DNA of 64,000 nt from Jhaorihella thermophila (GTDB taxonomy: Bacteria; Pseudomonadota; Alphaproteobacteria; Rhodobacterales; Rhodobacteraceae): positions 278,548 to 342,547 of the forward strand of contig NZ_FNVD01000002.1 of assembly GCF_900108275.1 (NCBI RefSeq). The letters run 5' to 3'. The notes beneath the pieces are model-generated. The model had not been told where the DNA came from and searched no databases. It saw nothing but the letters and a program-made list of their open reading frames with translations. Of the stretch, positions 25,148 to 33,684 are shown piece after piece. The stretch's first letter is position 1. Each line of letters opens with the position of its first letter. A program made the translations under genes and the position numbers.

Positions 25148-27097
25148 CTATTCCCCCAGCCCCATCTTGATATAGCCGGTCGGGCAGACATCGGCGCAGA
25201 TGTGACAACCGATGCAGCGGGTGTAATCGGTATAGACATATCGCCCCACCGTGCGTTCGGATTTGGGTACCCGGTGCACCGCGTCCTGCGGGCAGAAGAT
25301 CACGCAGTTGTCGCATTCAAAACACATGCCGCAGGACATGCAGCGTTCGCCTTCCTTGCGCGCCTGCTCTTCGGTGAAGCCGATGATCCGCTCCTCGAAA
25401 TTGCCCAGAACCTCGTCGCCCTCGATGTGCCGTTCCTTGCGCACTTCGCGCGGGACCAGCTGGAAGTGGCCCAGGAACAGCTCGTCATGCGGAATGATCT
25501 GCTGGTCAGAGCGGTCCTCGAAATTGTGGATCGCAAAGCGCGCCGCGGAGGTGCCGCGCGTCTGCATGTGATCATAGGGCTCGGGATCCTTTCCGCGCCG
25601 GTGCAGCTCTTCCAGCAGGTTGAAATGATGCACGTCCACCTTGGGCCGGCGCTCGATCGTGCCGTCGTCAAGATAGTCCGAGATCACCTCGGCCCCGATC
25701 CGGCCATGCCCGATCGCGGTGGTCAGCAGGTGCGGCCGCACGATGTCGCCGCCGGCGAAATGCTTGTCGCGGCCCTTGACCTTGTAGGCGCTTTCGATGT
25801 CCACGAAACCGCGCCCGTTGTCGAGATCCTCGAGACCGTCGAAATCGCCCATCTGGCCGATCGCCGAGATGATGATGTCGCATTCGATCTCGAACTCGGT
25901 GCCTTCGATCGGCTCGGGCGTCATGCCGTTCATGGTGCATTTGCACATCTTCAGCGCGCGGGCGCGACCCTGTTCGTCCTTCAACACTTCCAGCGGCATG
26001 ACGCCGCCCAGAATCTCCACCCCTTCGCGCTTGGCATCCTCGCGCTCGCGCTCGGCCGCGGTCATTTCCTCGACCGGGAACAACGAGGTCAGCGTGGCCT
26101 TCATGCCTTCGCGCACGATCGCCCCGGCCACGTCGTCGCCGGTAAAGCCAAAGCCCGTGCCGCTGGAATGTTCGGTCGGCTTGACCTCCTTGATCCGCCC
26201 CAGCCGGCGCGCAACCGAAGCCACGTCGATCGATGTATCGCCGCCGCCGACCACGACCACCTTCTGCGCGGTGCCCAGCACATAGCCCTGGTTGAAGGCG
26301 TCCAGAAACTCGATGCCGTTGATGCAGTTTTCCGTGCCCTCCCAGCCGGGGATCGGCAGGTCGCGGCCCTTCTGCGCGCCCATCGCCCAGAAGATCGCGT
26401 CATAGTCGCGCTCGAGATCCTCGACCGACACGTCGGTGCCGACGCGGGTGTTGGTGCGCACCTCGATGCCGAGGTCGATGATCCGGCCGATCTCCTTGTC
26501 CAGCATCTCGCGCGGAGTGCGGTAGCCGGGGATGCCGTAACGCATCATCCCGCCCAACTCCTCGTGGGACTCGAAGATCGTCACCGCATGGCCGTCGAGC
26601 CGCAGGAAATAGGCCGCCGACAGGCCGGCGGGACCGCCGCCGACGATTGCGATCCTCTTGCCGGTATCCGGCCCCGGTTCGGGCAGCTTGACGCCGTTTT
26701 CATTGGCCCAGTCGCCAACATATTGTTCGACCCCGTTGATGCCCACATAGTCGTCCACCGCGTTGCGGTTGCAGCCGGATTCGCAGGGCGCGGGGCAGAC
26801 CCGGCCCATGGTCGCCGGAAACGGGTTTGCCGCAGCCATGCGCAGGAACGCGTATTCCTGCCAGGGCATGTCCTCGTGCGGGGGCTTGTCCATGCCGCGC
26901 GCGATCGCCAGCCAGCCGCGGATTTCATGCCCCGAGGGGCAGGAGCCCTGACAGGGCGGCGTCTTGTGCACATAGGTCGGGCACTTGTAGGAATGATCGG
27001 CCTGAAAGATCTTTTCCTCCAGATCCCAATCGGCGGCGGTTTCGCCCTCGCGGAAGCGGCGGAACGTCGCCTTTTTCTCGGTGCTCAGATCGTTCAT
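25148..27097 (-). CDS. dsrL: DsrL, NAD(P)H:acceptor iron-sulfur flavoprotein
   Basis: Cytoplasmic partner of DsrAB that transfers sulfite-reductase electrons to NAD(P). It is essential in the oxidative direction. 649 residues: N-terminal [Fe-S] region with CQGSCPSG and CPAPCESGCNR, a GltD-like core with FAD motif IVGGGPAGLSAAY (about 150) and NAD(P) motif VVVGGGDTSIDVA, a linker, and C-terminal double [4Fe-4S] ferredoxin (CMSCGMCFECDNCVIFCP and CIGCHICADVCP). Position between dsrK and dsrJ is that of Allochromatium. Confidence 0.94.
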   Translation of the reverse strand: MNDLSTEKKATFRRFREGETAADWDLEEKIFQADHSYKCPTYVHKTPPCQGSCPSGHEIRGWLAIARGMDKPPHEDMPWQEYAFLRMAAANPFPATMGRVCPAPCESGCNRNAVDDYVGINGVEQYVGDWANENGVKLPEPGPDTGKRIAIVGGGPAGLSAAYFLRLDGHAVTIFESHEELGGMMRYGIPGYRTPREMLDKEIGRIIDLGIEVRTNTRVGTDVSVEDLERDYDAIFWAMGAQKGRDLPIPGWEGTENCINGIEFLDAFNQGYVLGTAQKVVVVGGGDTSIDVASVARRLGRIKEVKPTEHSSGTGFGFTGDDVAGAIVREGMKATLTSLFPVEEMTAAEREREDAKREGVEILGGVMPLEVLKDEQGRARALKMCKCTMNGMTPEPIEGTEFEIECDIIISAIGQMGDFDGLEDLDNGRGFVDIESAYKVKGRDKHFAGGDIVRPHLLTTAIGHGRIGAEVISDYLDDGTIERRPKVDVHHFNLLEELHRRGKDPEPYDHMQTRGTSAARFAIHNFEDRSDQQIIPHDELFLGHFQLVPREVRKERHIEGDEVLGNFEERIIGFTEEQARKEGERCMSCGMCFECDNCVIFCPQDAVHRVPKSERTVGRYVYTDYTRCIGCHICADVCPTGYIKMGLGE

Positions 27098-27121
27098 CTC
27101 GGTCCTCCCGGAATTGGGGCG

Positions 27122-28651
27122 TTACTCCTCGCCGCCCGCGTCGTCCTCTTCATCGTCGGTGTCCTGGCCGGTCAGGATAATCGCGTTCGACACCAGCTGG
27201 TGCACCGAAACGATGGAATCCATTTCATAGCCAAAGGCCGGCATGACCTTGGAAAACTGCGTCTTGCAGATGGCGCAGATCGCGGCCATGTGGGTCACGC
27301 CGTGATCTTCGGTCACCTGTTGCAGCGCGGTCATCCGCGGGGACGCGCCCTTCTTGCGCAGCTCCATCAGGTCGTCGGTCAAAAGCCCCCCGCCCCCGCC
27401 GCAGCACAGCGTCTTTTCGCGGATCGTGTCGTCGGGCATGTCGTAGTAATGATTGCAGACCGCCTTGATGACATTGCGCGGGATCTCGAACTGGCCGCCG
27501 GGCTTGTCCCCCATGCGCGAGGCGCGTGCCACATTGCAGCTGTCGTGATAGGTCAGCCGGATGTGGTCGTTCTTCGACTTGTCGAATTTCAGCGTGCCCT
27601 TCTGGATCTCGTTCCAGGTGAATTCCAGGATGTGCTGCGGCACCGGGTAGTTCGGATCAAGGAAATCCCACGGCCCCGCCAGCGTGTTGAGAAAGCTGTA
27701 GGCCACCCGCCAGGCGTGCCCGCATTCGCCGAAGATGATCCGTTTCACGCCCAGATCCTGCGCCGCCTTGCGGATGCGCAGGGCGATTTCGCGCATGTTC
27801 TCGTAGGATCCGATGAACAGCCCGAAATTCGCGGCCTCCGAGGCGTAGGAGCTCAGCGTCCAGCTGACGCCGGCTTCGTGGAACACCTTGGCATAGCCGA
27901 TCAGCCCGTCGATATGCGGCTCGGCGAAGAAGTCGGCCGAGGGTGTCACCAGCAGGATGTCGGCGCCCTTCTCGTCCAGGGGGATCCGCACCGACACGCC
28001 GGTTTCGTCCTCGATGTCCTCCTCGAGATCCTCCAGCGTCGCCTGCAACGCCTTGGGCTGCAGGCCGAGGTTGTTGCCGATCTCCTTGACCTTGCCGATG
28101 ATCTCGTTGCTGTATTTCTGACCCATGCCCACGCTGTCGAGGATCTCGCGTGCGGCCATGGTGATTTCCGCCGTGTCGATCCCGTAAGGGCAAAAGACCG
28201 AGCAGCGCCGGCATTCGCTGCACTGGTGATAGTAGGAATACCATTCGTGCAGAACCTCTTCGGTGAGGTCGCGCGCACCGACCAGTTTCGGGAAATGTTT
28301 GCCGGCAAAGGTGAAATAGCGCCGATAGACGCTGCGCAGCAGATCCTGCCGCGCCACGGGCATGTTCTTGGGGTCGCCCGTGCCCAGGAAATAGTGGCAC
28401 TTGTCCGTGCAGGCCCCGCATTTCACGCAAGCATCCAGATAGACTTGAAAGGCGCGGTCCTTTTCCGCCAGTTCGGCCATCTTGGCCAGCGCCCTTTCCT
28501 TCCAGTCGGGCACCAGCTCGCCCGGAAAGCCGAGCTTCGCCTGATGTTCGGGCGCGGCGATATAGGGTTCCAGCCCCTCCATCGCGCCGGGTTTCAGACA
28601 GGGAATGTCCAGCGGGTCGTCCAGCTTCGGCAGGTCGTCGCCATCGGCCAT
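27122..28651 (-). CDS. dsrK: DsrK, cytoplasmic HdrD-like subunit
   Basis: Iron-sulfur subunit of DsrMKJOP, facing DsrC in the cytoplasm. 509 residues. Two classic [4Fe-4S] sites: CVKCGACTDKCHYF and CSECRRCSVFCPYG. The special cubane of heterodisulfide reductases is formed by Cys motifs including TLCCGGGGGL and AAICAICKTQF. It presumably reduces or oxidises the DsrC disulfide/trisulfide. The dsrM gene ends 3 bases upstream. The acidic tail (DTDDEEDDAGGEE) is unremarkable for high-GC relatives. Confidence 0.94.
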   Translation of the reverse strand: MADGDDLPKLDDPLDIPCLKPGAMEGLEPYIAAPEHQAKLGFPGELVPDWKERALAKMAELAEKDRAFQVYLDACVKCGACTDKCHYFLGTGDPKNMPVARQDLLRSVYRRYFTFAGKHFPKLVGARDLTEEVLHEWYSYYHQCSECRRCSVFCPYGIDTAEITMAAREILDSVGMGQKYSNEIIGKVKEIGNNLGLQPKALQATLEDLEEDIEDETGVSVRIPLDEKGADILLVTPSADFFAEPHIDGLIGYAKVFHEAGVSWTLSSYASEAANFGLFIGSYENMREIALRIRKAAQDLGVKRIIFGECGHAWRVAYSFLNTLAGPWDFLDPNYPVPQHILEFTWNEIQKGTLKFDKSKNDHIRLTYHDSCNVARASRMGDKPGGQFEIPRNVIKAVCNHYYDMPDDTIREKTLCCGGGGGLLTDDLMELRKKGASPRMTALQQVTEDHGVTHMAAICAICKTQFSKVMPAFGYEMDSIVSVHQLVSNAIILTGQDTDDEEDDAGGEE

Positions 28652-28654
28652 CGG

Positions 28655-29377
28655 TCAGCCCTCCAGCTTGGCCGCCCAAGGGGCGAGGTGGCGCTTTTCG
28701 CGCGGGTTGTCGATCTGGTTGCGGGTGGGCGAAAAGAACACGCCCGGCGCATGCAGCAACTTGGAGATGGGGAACACGATCATCAGCGCGGCGACCGAGG
28801 TCAGATGCACCAGCAGCACCGGATCGGACGGCAGGGTTTCGATGCGCAGCCGCATCAGCCCCAGCATGAACGCCTTGACCGCGATGATGTCGGTATGGGC
28901 CACGAATTTCATCATCAGCCCGCTGGCCACGATCAGCACCAACAGCGCCAGCATCAGGTGATCGGACGGGTTGGTGATGTAGCGGATCCGTTCCACCAGA
29001 ACCCGCCGCGCCCAGAGCCCCAGAAGCCCCGCCAGCATGGCAAATCCCGCATAGACGCCAAAGGGCTGGACGAAGGACAGCCACCAGGGGATGTCGAACA
29101 CGAAATAGCGGACGTGCCGGATCAGGACGAGCCACATCCCCATGTGGAAGGTCCAGCCGAACAGCCAGATCCACTTGTTGGCCTTGAACAGGCTTTCGAA
29201 AAACACGACTTCGCGGAACATCCGCAGGACGACGCCCCACGCGGTTGTGGGCGCGGGCGTCGTCGGGATCTTCAGCGGGGCCGGGGTCCGCGCGTATCTG
29301 CGGATCTTCATGCCCACTCCGACCACCAGAACGGCAGTCGCGACGTAGAACAACATGGCGTAGATCACGGACAGCAC
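28655..29377 (-). CDS. dsrM: DsrM, membrane cytochrome b (NarI-like)
   Basis: Haem b subunit anchoring DsrK to the membrane and reacting with quinones. 240 residues with about six hydrophobic segments; histidines in WTFHMGMWLVLIRH and in the LLVHLTSV/KLLHAPG region are the likely haem ligands. Length agrees with DsrM of sulfur oxidisers. It is separated from dsrC by 88 bases with a strong stem-loop, the largest gap in the core operon. Confidence 0.92.
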   Translation of the reverse strand: MLSVIYAMLFYVATAVLVVGVGMKIRRYARTPAPLKIPTTPAPTTAWGVVLRMFREVVFFESLFKANKWIWLFGWTFHMGMWLVLIRHVRYFVFDIPWWLSFVQPFGVYAGFAMLAGLLGLWARRVLVERIRYITNPSDHLMLALLVLIVASGLMMKFVAHTDIIAVKAFMLGLMRLRIETLPSDPVLLVHLTSVAALMIVFPISKLLHAPGVFFSPTRNQIDNPREKRHLAPWAAKLEG

Positions 29378-29435
29378 GCGGACTCCTCCCGTTGACGGGC
29401 TCGCACCCGTTTCAGATCAAGACGTTACGCGATCG

Positions 29436-29451
29436 GGCCCCGGCCGGGGCC
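29436..29451 (-). other. Strong GC stem-loop between dsrC and dsrM
   Basis: The self-complementary GGCCCCGGCCGGGGCC stands at the centre of the spacer, followed in operon sense by ACGGGTGCGAGCCCGT (about 29395-29412 region). There is no T-run. It may stabilise a short dsrA-dsrC transcript and keep DsrC abundant. Confidence 0.5.
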
Positions 29452-29465
29452 GGATGCGGCCCGGA

Positions 29466-29798
29466 TCAGACGCAGCCGGTCGGTTTCGGCAGACCGGCGA
29501 TTTTGCAGGCCTGCTTGGCCGGGCCATAGGGGAACAGTTCGTAGAGGTACTTGTTGTTGCCCTTTTCCGGCCCCATCGACTTCTTGATGGCCTTGATGAG
29601 CACCCGGACCGCGGGCGCGATCTGGTATTCATCGTAATAGTCGCGCAGGAAGTTCACCACCTCCCAGCGTTCGTCGTCCATCTCGATGCCTTCGGACTTG
29701 GCGATCTCCAGCGCCACGTCCTTGTCCCAGTCGGCGAGGTTGGTGATGTAACCTTCCTCGTCGGCCGGGATCGTCTTGCCGTTGACATGATATTCCAT
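29466..29798 (-). CDS. dsrC: DsrC sulfur-carrier protein
   Basis: Substrate carrier of DsrAB: persulfide on the C-terminal arm is delivered to the active site and the product disulfide or trisulfide goes to DsrMK. 110 residues from ATG 29798, Shine-Dalgarno GGAGG. Both key cysteines are present, C98 (KQACKIAGLPKP) and the penultimate C109 (TGCV), so this is a true DsrC and not a TusE or RspA relative lacking one. It lies directly behind dsrEFH, its sulfur donors. Confidence 0.97.
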   Translation of the reverse strand: MEYHVNGKTIPADEEGYITNLADWDKDVALEIAKSEGIEMDDERWEVVNFLRDYYDEYQIAPAVRVLIKAIKKSMGPEKGNNKYLYELFPYGPAKQACKIAGLPKPTGCV

Positions 29799-29832
29799 GG
29801 GGGTTCCTCCGTTTTTGCCCTTCGGGCGTTCC

Positions 29833-30141
29833 TCAAAGCCAGGCCTGGGTGCGGTCATGGGTCGTGACGAGATCGACGAACCCGTCATACCCCACCGGGC
29901 TGACTCCATCCAAAAGCCGGTCCTCGCCCAGCCCCCGGGCGTGCGCGTCGGGCGCCAGGACATAGAGCTTCACCGCCCCGGCCCGCGCCGCGACCATCTC
30001 CGCCAGGGCGGTGCCGGCCAGCCCGCCATAGACGCCATCCTCGATCATCAGCACCGCGTCCCCGTCCTTGCAGTGGTTCAGGCAGCTTTCCAGCGAGCGG
30101 TTGGTAAAGGGCGATTTGTTCACTGTGTGCAAGGTTGACAT
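29833..30141 (-). CDS. dsrH: DsrH, subunit of the DsrEFH sulfurtransferase
   Basis: TusB-like subunit of the heterohexameric DsrE2F2H2. 102 residues, with conserved Cys20 in SLESCLNHCK, at the position used in Allochromatium DsrH. Gap of 10 bases to dsrF and 34 bases to dsrC. Presence of dsrEFH marks the sulfur-oxidising, not sulfate-reducing, form of the pathway. Confidence 0.93.
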   Translation of the reverse strand: MSTLHTVNKSPFTNRSLESCLNHCKDGDAVLMIEDGVYGGLAGTALAEMVAARAGAVKLYVLAPDAHARGLGEDRLLDGVSPVGYDGFVDLVTTHDRTQAWL

Positions 30142-30151
30142 GGTCTTCCCT

Positions 30152-30559
30152 TCAGAAACTCAGGATCACATCTTGCTGGGCCATGATGTCGGTCATCTCG
30201 GCCCGGCTGACGACGCGGATCGACGGCTTTTCGGCCCAGTCGTCATCCTCGTCCTCATAGGTGATCTCCTGCAGGTCGTCCTCGGTCAGGCCGCGCTCTT
30301 CCAGAGATTCGCGCTCGACATAGAGCTTGGTCACGTCGTAATCGCCCAGCGCCCGGAAGGTCGGCGAGAAGTTCTTGACCCCGATTTCGTCGGTCTCCTG
30401 CCCGCGGGTCAGCTGGAACACGCCGTCATCGAGAAAGGCAAGGCTCACGTCCTGGTCGAAGGCGGCGCCGATCAGAACGACTTCGAGGCTTTCCAGCGCG
30501 TAGATCGTGCCATAGGGCGCCTTGCGGTTCACGTAGAGAAATTTCTTCACGTCAGACAT
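30152..30559 (-). CDS. dsrF: DsrF, subunit of the DsrEFH sulfurtransferase
   Basis: TusC-like subunit of DsrEFH with the DsrE/F fold. 135 residues starting MSDVKKFLYVNRKAPYG, and it lacks the active cysteine as DsrF does elsewhere. An acidic stretch (EDEDDDW) marks the C-terminal third. Gap of 10 bases from dsrE. Confidence 0.93.
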   Translation of the reverse strand: MSDVKKFLYVNRKAPYGTIYALESLEVVLIGAAFDQDVSLAFLDDGVFQLTRGQETDEIGVKNFSPTFRALGDYDVTKLYVERESLEERGLTEDDLQEITYEDEDDDWAEKPSIRVVSRAEMTDIMAQQDVILSF

Positions 30560-30569
30560 CTTCGCCCCC

Positions 30570-30962
30570 TCAGTCCCCGAACATCACCAGCCGGTCGGTC
30601 TGGATGCCCATCTCGATCAGCTGACCCAGCCCCGAGATGCGAAAGCCCTCGGCGATATTGTCGGTGTCCTTGCCCTGCCGCTCGGCCTCGTTCTTGTCGA
30701 GAATGCCGCGCCGCTGCGCCGCGGCGATGCACACCACAAGATCGATGCTGTGCTCCTTGGCCAACGCCGTCCAGTTGTTCTGAATGTGCCGCTCGTCCTG
30801 CGGCGGCACGCTCAGACGGGTCGCGACGTTCACACCGTCATGGTAGAAGAACACGCGCGGCACCTCGTGCCCGGCGGCCAGCGCCGCCCTGACAAAGTTG
30901 TAGGCGGTATCCGCTGCCTCGTGCGTATACGGCCCTTCGCTGACTACTACTCCGATCTTCAC
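30570..30962 (-). CDS. dsrE: DsrE, persulfide-binding subunit of DsrEFH
   Basis: TusD-like catalytic subunit that accepts sulfur from TusA and passes it to DsrC. 130 residues; the active cysteine is C78 in LVVCIAAAQRRGI, the same position as in Allochromatium. It follows dsrB by 12 bases. Confidence 0.95.
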   Translation of the reverse strand: MKIGVVVSEGPYTHEAADTAYNFVRAALAAGHEVPRVFFYHDGVNVATRLSVPPQDERHIQNNWTALAKEHSIDLVVCIAAAQRRGILDKNEAERQGKDTDNIAEGFRISGLGQLIEMGIQTDRLVMFGD

Positions 30963-30974
30963 GAATCTCTGGCC

Positions 30975-32057
30975 TCAGAAACGGACATGTGCCGAATGGT
31001 TCATGGTGTAGCGGGCGCCGGTCCAGGTATCGAGGTGATGCTTGGTAAAGGCGAGTCCGGTCTTTTCAAAGAAGGCCGGCCAGCCGATCCGCTCGATCCA
31101 TTCGCCCATGCGCTCCCAGTGCTTGGCGTCCCTCTTGTAGGCGTTGATGATCTTGCCAACCGCTTCCTTCACCTCGGGCCAGTGCGGGGCGTTGTTGGGA
31201 AGGTTCGCCACGGCCAGCTTGTGGAAGGTCGGCTTGGAGCGGGCGTTGGAATGCTTGCCGCCCACCCAGATTGCAATCTTGGTGCTGTCGTCGCCGTTGA
31301 TCTGCATCGGCGGGCACGGCGGATAGCAGGCGCCGCAGCAGACGCATTTCCTTTCGTCCACTTCCAGCGAGGGCTTGCCATTGACCATCGCCGGCCGGAT
31401 CGCCGCCACCGGGCAGCGCGCCACCACCGCGGGGCGTTCGCAGACATTGGCCACCAGGTCGTGGTTGATCTTGGGCGGCTTGGTGTACTGCACGTTCACC
31501 GCGATGTCGCCCTGCCCGCCGCAGTTGATCTGGCAGCAGCTGGTGGTGATGCGCACCCGGTTGGGCATCTTTTCCTGCACGAATTCCTTGTGCAGCATGT
31601 CCATCAGCCCCTTGACCACGCCCGAGGCGTCGGTGCCGGGGATGTCGCAATGCAGCCAGCCCTGGGTGTGGCTGACCATCGACACGGACGCGCCGGTGCC
31701 GCCCACGGGGAAGCCTTCGGCCTGAAGCGCCTCGATCAGCGGGGCGACCTTGGCCTCATCCGCCACCAGGTATTCGATGTTCGACCGGGTGGTAAACCGC
31801 ACATGGCCGTCGGCATATTTGTCGCCGATGTCGCACAGCTTGCGGATGGTAAAGACGTCCATCTGCCGCTGCGTGCCGGCGCGGACGGTATAGATCACGT
31901 CGCCCGATTTCGACACATGGCGCAGAACGCCGGCGCGCGGGCGATCATGCCAGTCCCAGTTGCCATAGTTCTTTTTCAGCACCGGGTGCATGTACTGGAA
32001 CGGATCCGGCACACCCACTTCGTCGGGCATGCGGGGGGTCGTGGCCTGTTCGTTCAT
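30975..32057 (-). CDS. dsrB: Reverse-type dissimilatory sulfite reductase, beta subunit
   Basis: Partner of DsrA in the siroheme sulfite reductase. 360 residues from ATG 32057 (MNEQATTPRMPDEVG). Cluster ligands TTSCCQINCGGQGD belong to the sulfite reductase [4Fe-4S]-siroheme site; the inserted ferredoxin domain has CVCCGACYPPCPPM. The C-terminal helical part ends ARYTMNHSAHVRF. It lies 73 bases behind dsrA. The oxidative direction is inferred from dsrEFH and dsrL in the operon. Confidence 0.96.
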   Translation of the reverse strand: MNEQATTPRMPDEVGVPDPFQYMHPVLKKNYGNWDWHDRPRAGVLRHVSKSGDVIYTVRAGTQRQMDVFTIRKLCDIGDKYADGHVRFTTRSNIEYLVADEAKVAPLIEALQAEGFPVGGTGASVSMVSHTQGWLHCDIPGTDASGVVKGLMDMLHKEFVQEKMPNRVRITTSCCQINCGGQGDIAVNVQYTKPPKINHDLVANVCERPAVVARCPVAAIRPAMVNGKPSLEVDERKCVCCGACYPPCPPMQINGDDSTKIAIWVGGKHSNARSKPTFHKLAVANLPNNAPHWPEVKEAVGKIINAYKRDAKHWERMGEWIERIGWPAFFEKTGLAFTKHHLDTWTGARYTMNHSAHVRF

Positions 32058-32130
32058 GTTCAAACTCCTCCTCGCGCCCGGACCGGGCGTCGCGCCCGGC
32101 CGGGCCTGTCTGTCTGGCGGCTGCTGGCGA

Positions 32131-33432
32131 TCACTCGGCGACCCGCAGCCCCGCCTCGCGGGCCTTGCGCTCGAACCACTTCGCCGCCTCCTCGTCGAAG
32201 TCGTCGGTGCGCACGAAACACGAGGTGCGCGGGTGGTTGACCATGTTCGGATCGGGGTCGATCTCCATCGCCTCAAGAAAGGCCGGCAGGCCGATCCGGT
32301 CGATGGTTTCGCCGATGCGTTCATGCTCCAGCGCGTTGTCGGCGAAGAACTCGACCACGTTCTCGGCGAATTCGGTCAGCTTCTCGAAGTCCTCGTCGGT
32401 CTCGAGCTTCATGAAGGGGATGACGTTGATCCCCATCAGGTCGCCGATCTTCAGCGCCCGCTTGCCCCCGATCAGGATCGACACGCCGCGGTCGTCGCCG
32501 GGGCTCAGTGCCTTGGTCATCACGTTGATGCAGTGCATGCAGCGCACGCAGGACTTGTTGTCGATCTCCAGCGTGTCGTCGTCATGCAGCGAAATCGCCC
32601 GAGTCGGGCACATGTTGACCACGGTGTCGATGGTGTATTTGCGCCCCACCGTGGCGATATGCTCCTTGACCTTTTCCTGGTCGATCTTGATGTCGTCGCG
32701 CCAGGTGCCGATCACCGCGAAATCGGCGCGGTGGATGGCGTTCACGCAGTCGTTGGCGCAGCCCGAGAACTTGAACTTGAACTTGTAGGGCAGCGACGGG
32801 CGATGCATTTCGTCCAGCAACGTGTTGATGATGGTGCGATGGGCCCGCACCTCGTCATAGCAGGACTGTTCGCAGCGCGCGTGGCCCACGCAGCTCATCG
32901 CGGTGCGCAGCGCAGGCCCCGCGCCGCCCAGGTCGAAGCCCAGTTCGTTGAGCTCGTCGAACGCCTTCTGCACGCCCTCCGTGTCGGTGCCCTGAAACAT
33001 GATGTCGCCCGACTGGCCGTGGAACGCGATCAGACCCGAGCCGTGACGTTCCCAGATGTCGCACATCTTGCGCAGCACGTCGGTGGTGTAGTGATAGCCC
33101 GCCGGCGGCATCACCCGCAGGGTGTGGAACTCCTTCGATTCGGGGAACTTGTCGGCCACCTCGGAAAAGCGCGGGATCACCCCGCCGCCATAGCCATAGA
33201 CCGACACGGTGCCGCCCTTCCAGAAGCCAAGCCGCTTTTCATAGGAATGGTTCAGCTGGCCCAGAAGGTCGTTCATCATCTTGCGATTGTTGGGCGCGCC
33301 CTCGTCGCGCAGCCGCTTGAGGCCGGTCACGAAGCTGGGCCAGGGGCCGTCCTCGAGCTCGTCCAGCAGCGGCGTTGGATGCACGCCTTCGCCCGTGGTC
33401 TTGTTGTCGTCCCTTGGATCGCCGTCCTTCAT
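32131..33432 (-). CDS. dsrA: Reverse-type dissimilatory sulfite reductase, alpha subunit
   Basis: Catalytic subunit that oxidises DsrC-bound sulfur to sulfite. 433 residues from ATG 33432 (MKDGDPRDDNK); the open frame upstream runs through the promoter and is not conserved. Siroheme-cluster cysteines are in GHARCEQSCYD and KFSGCANDCVNA; the ferredoxin domain holds NMCPTRAI and CVRCMHCINVM. First gene of dsrABEFHCMKLJOPN, all on the minus strand over about 12 kb. The operator-like site D lies 145 bases upstream. Confidence 0.96.
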   Translation of the reverse strand: MKDGDPRDDNKTTGEGVHPTPLLDELEDGPWPSFVTGLKRLRDEGAPNNRKMMNDLLGQLNHSYEKRLGFWKGGTVSVYGYGGGVIPRFSEVADKFPESKEFHTLRVMPPAGYHYTTDVLRKMCDIWERHGSGLIAFHGQSGDIMFQGTDTEGVQKAFDELNELGFDLGGAGPALRTAMSCVGHARCEQSCYDEVRAHRTIINTLLDEMHRPSLPYKFKFKFSGCANDCVNAIHRADFAVIGTWRDDIKIDQEKVKEHIATVGRKYTIDTVVNMCPTRAISLHDDDTLEIDNKSCVRCMHCINVMTKALSPGDDRGVSILIGGKRALKIGDLMGINVIPFMKLETDEDFEKLTEFAENVVEFFADNALEHERIGETIDRIGLPAFLEAMEIDPDPNMVNHPRTSCFVRTDDFDEEAAKWFERKAREAGLRVAE

Positions 33433-33576
33433 CGCGCGTCTCCCTTTTCCATCTCCTCGCCGTCGCCGGCCCGTCACGGTTCGAAAGTTGCAGGCTTGCC
33501 GTCCTCCCGGCGGCTGGGACGCCTTCCCCGCGTCCGCCCCCATGTTGCCCGCGACCTCCCAATCGCTGATATCTAT

Positions 33577-33596
33577 ACATTGTGATAATCGAATGT
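33577..33596. promoter_or_regulatory. Candidate sulfur-regulon operator, site D (dsrA)
   Basis: In dsrA sense ACATTCGATTATCACAATGT, part of the perfect repeat TACATT-N10-AATGTA (33576-33597). It abuts a -10-like TATAGA (33572-33577, minus strand), so binding would cover the dsrA promoter. Also shared by the divergent dioxygenase gene at 33685. Confidence 0.65.
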
Positions 33597-33684
33597 AATA
33601 ATCAACCAAAACCGACGCCGCGCCGGAAATGTTCAGCAATTTTCTGTTATGGGGCGGTTAAGTTCGAACCACGGATGAACAAGC

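Noticed and set aside
25202..29395. Very long plus-strand open frame (over 1,300 codons) opposite dsrL, dsrK and dsrM
   Set aside because: High GC makes stop-free antisense frames common. The opposite strand encodes clear Dsr proteins, and the plus frame has low-complexity Arg/His/Ala content without any domain.
21210..33432. Reductive (sulfate-reducing) Dsr
   Set aside because: dsrEFH, dsrL and dsrE2-tusA are markers of the oxidative pathway; no sat/apr/qmo reductive set or dsrD was seen nearby.
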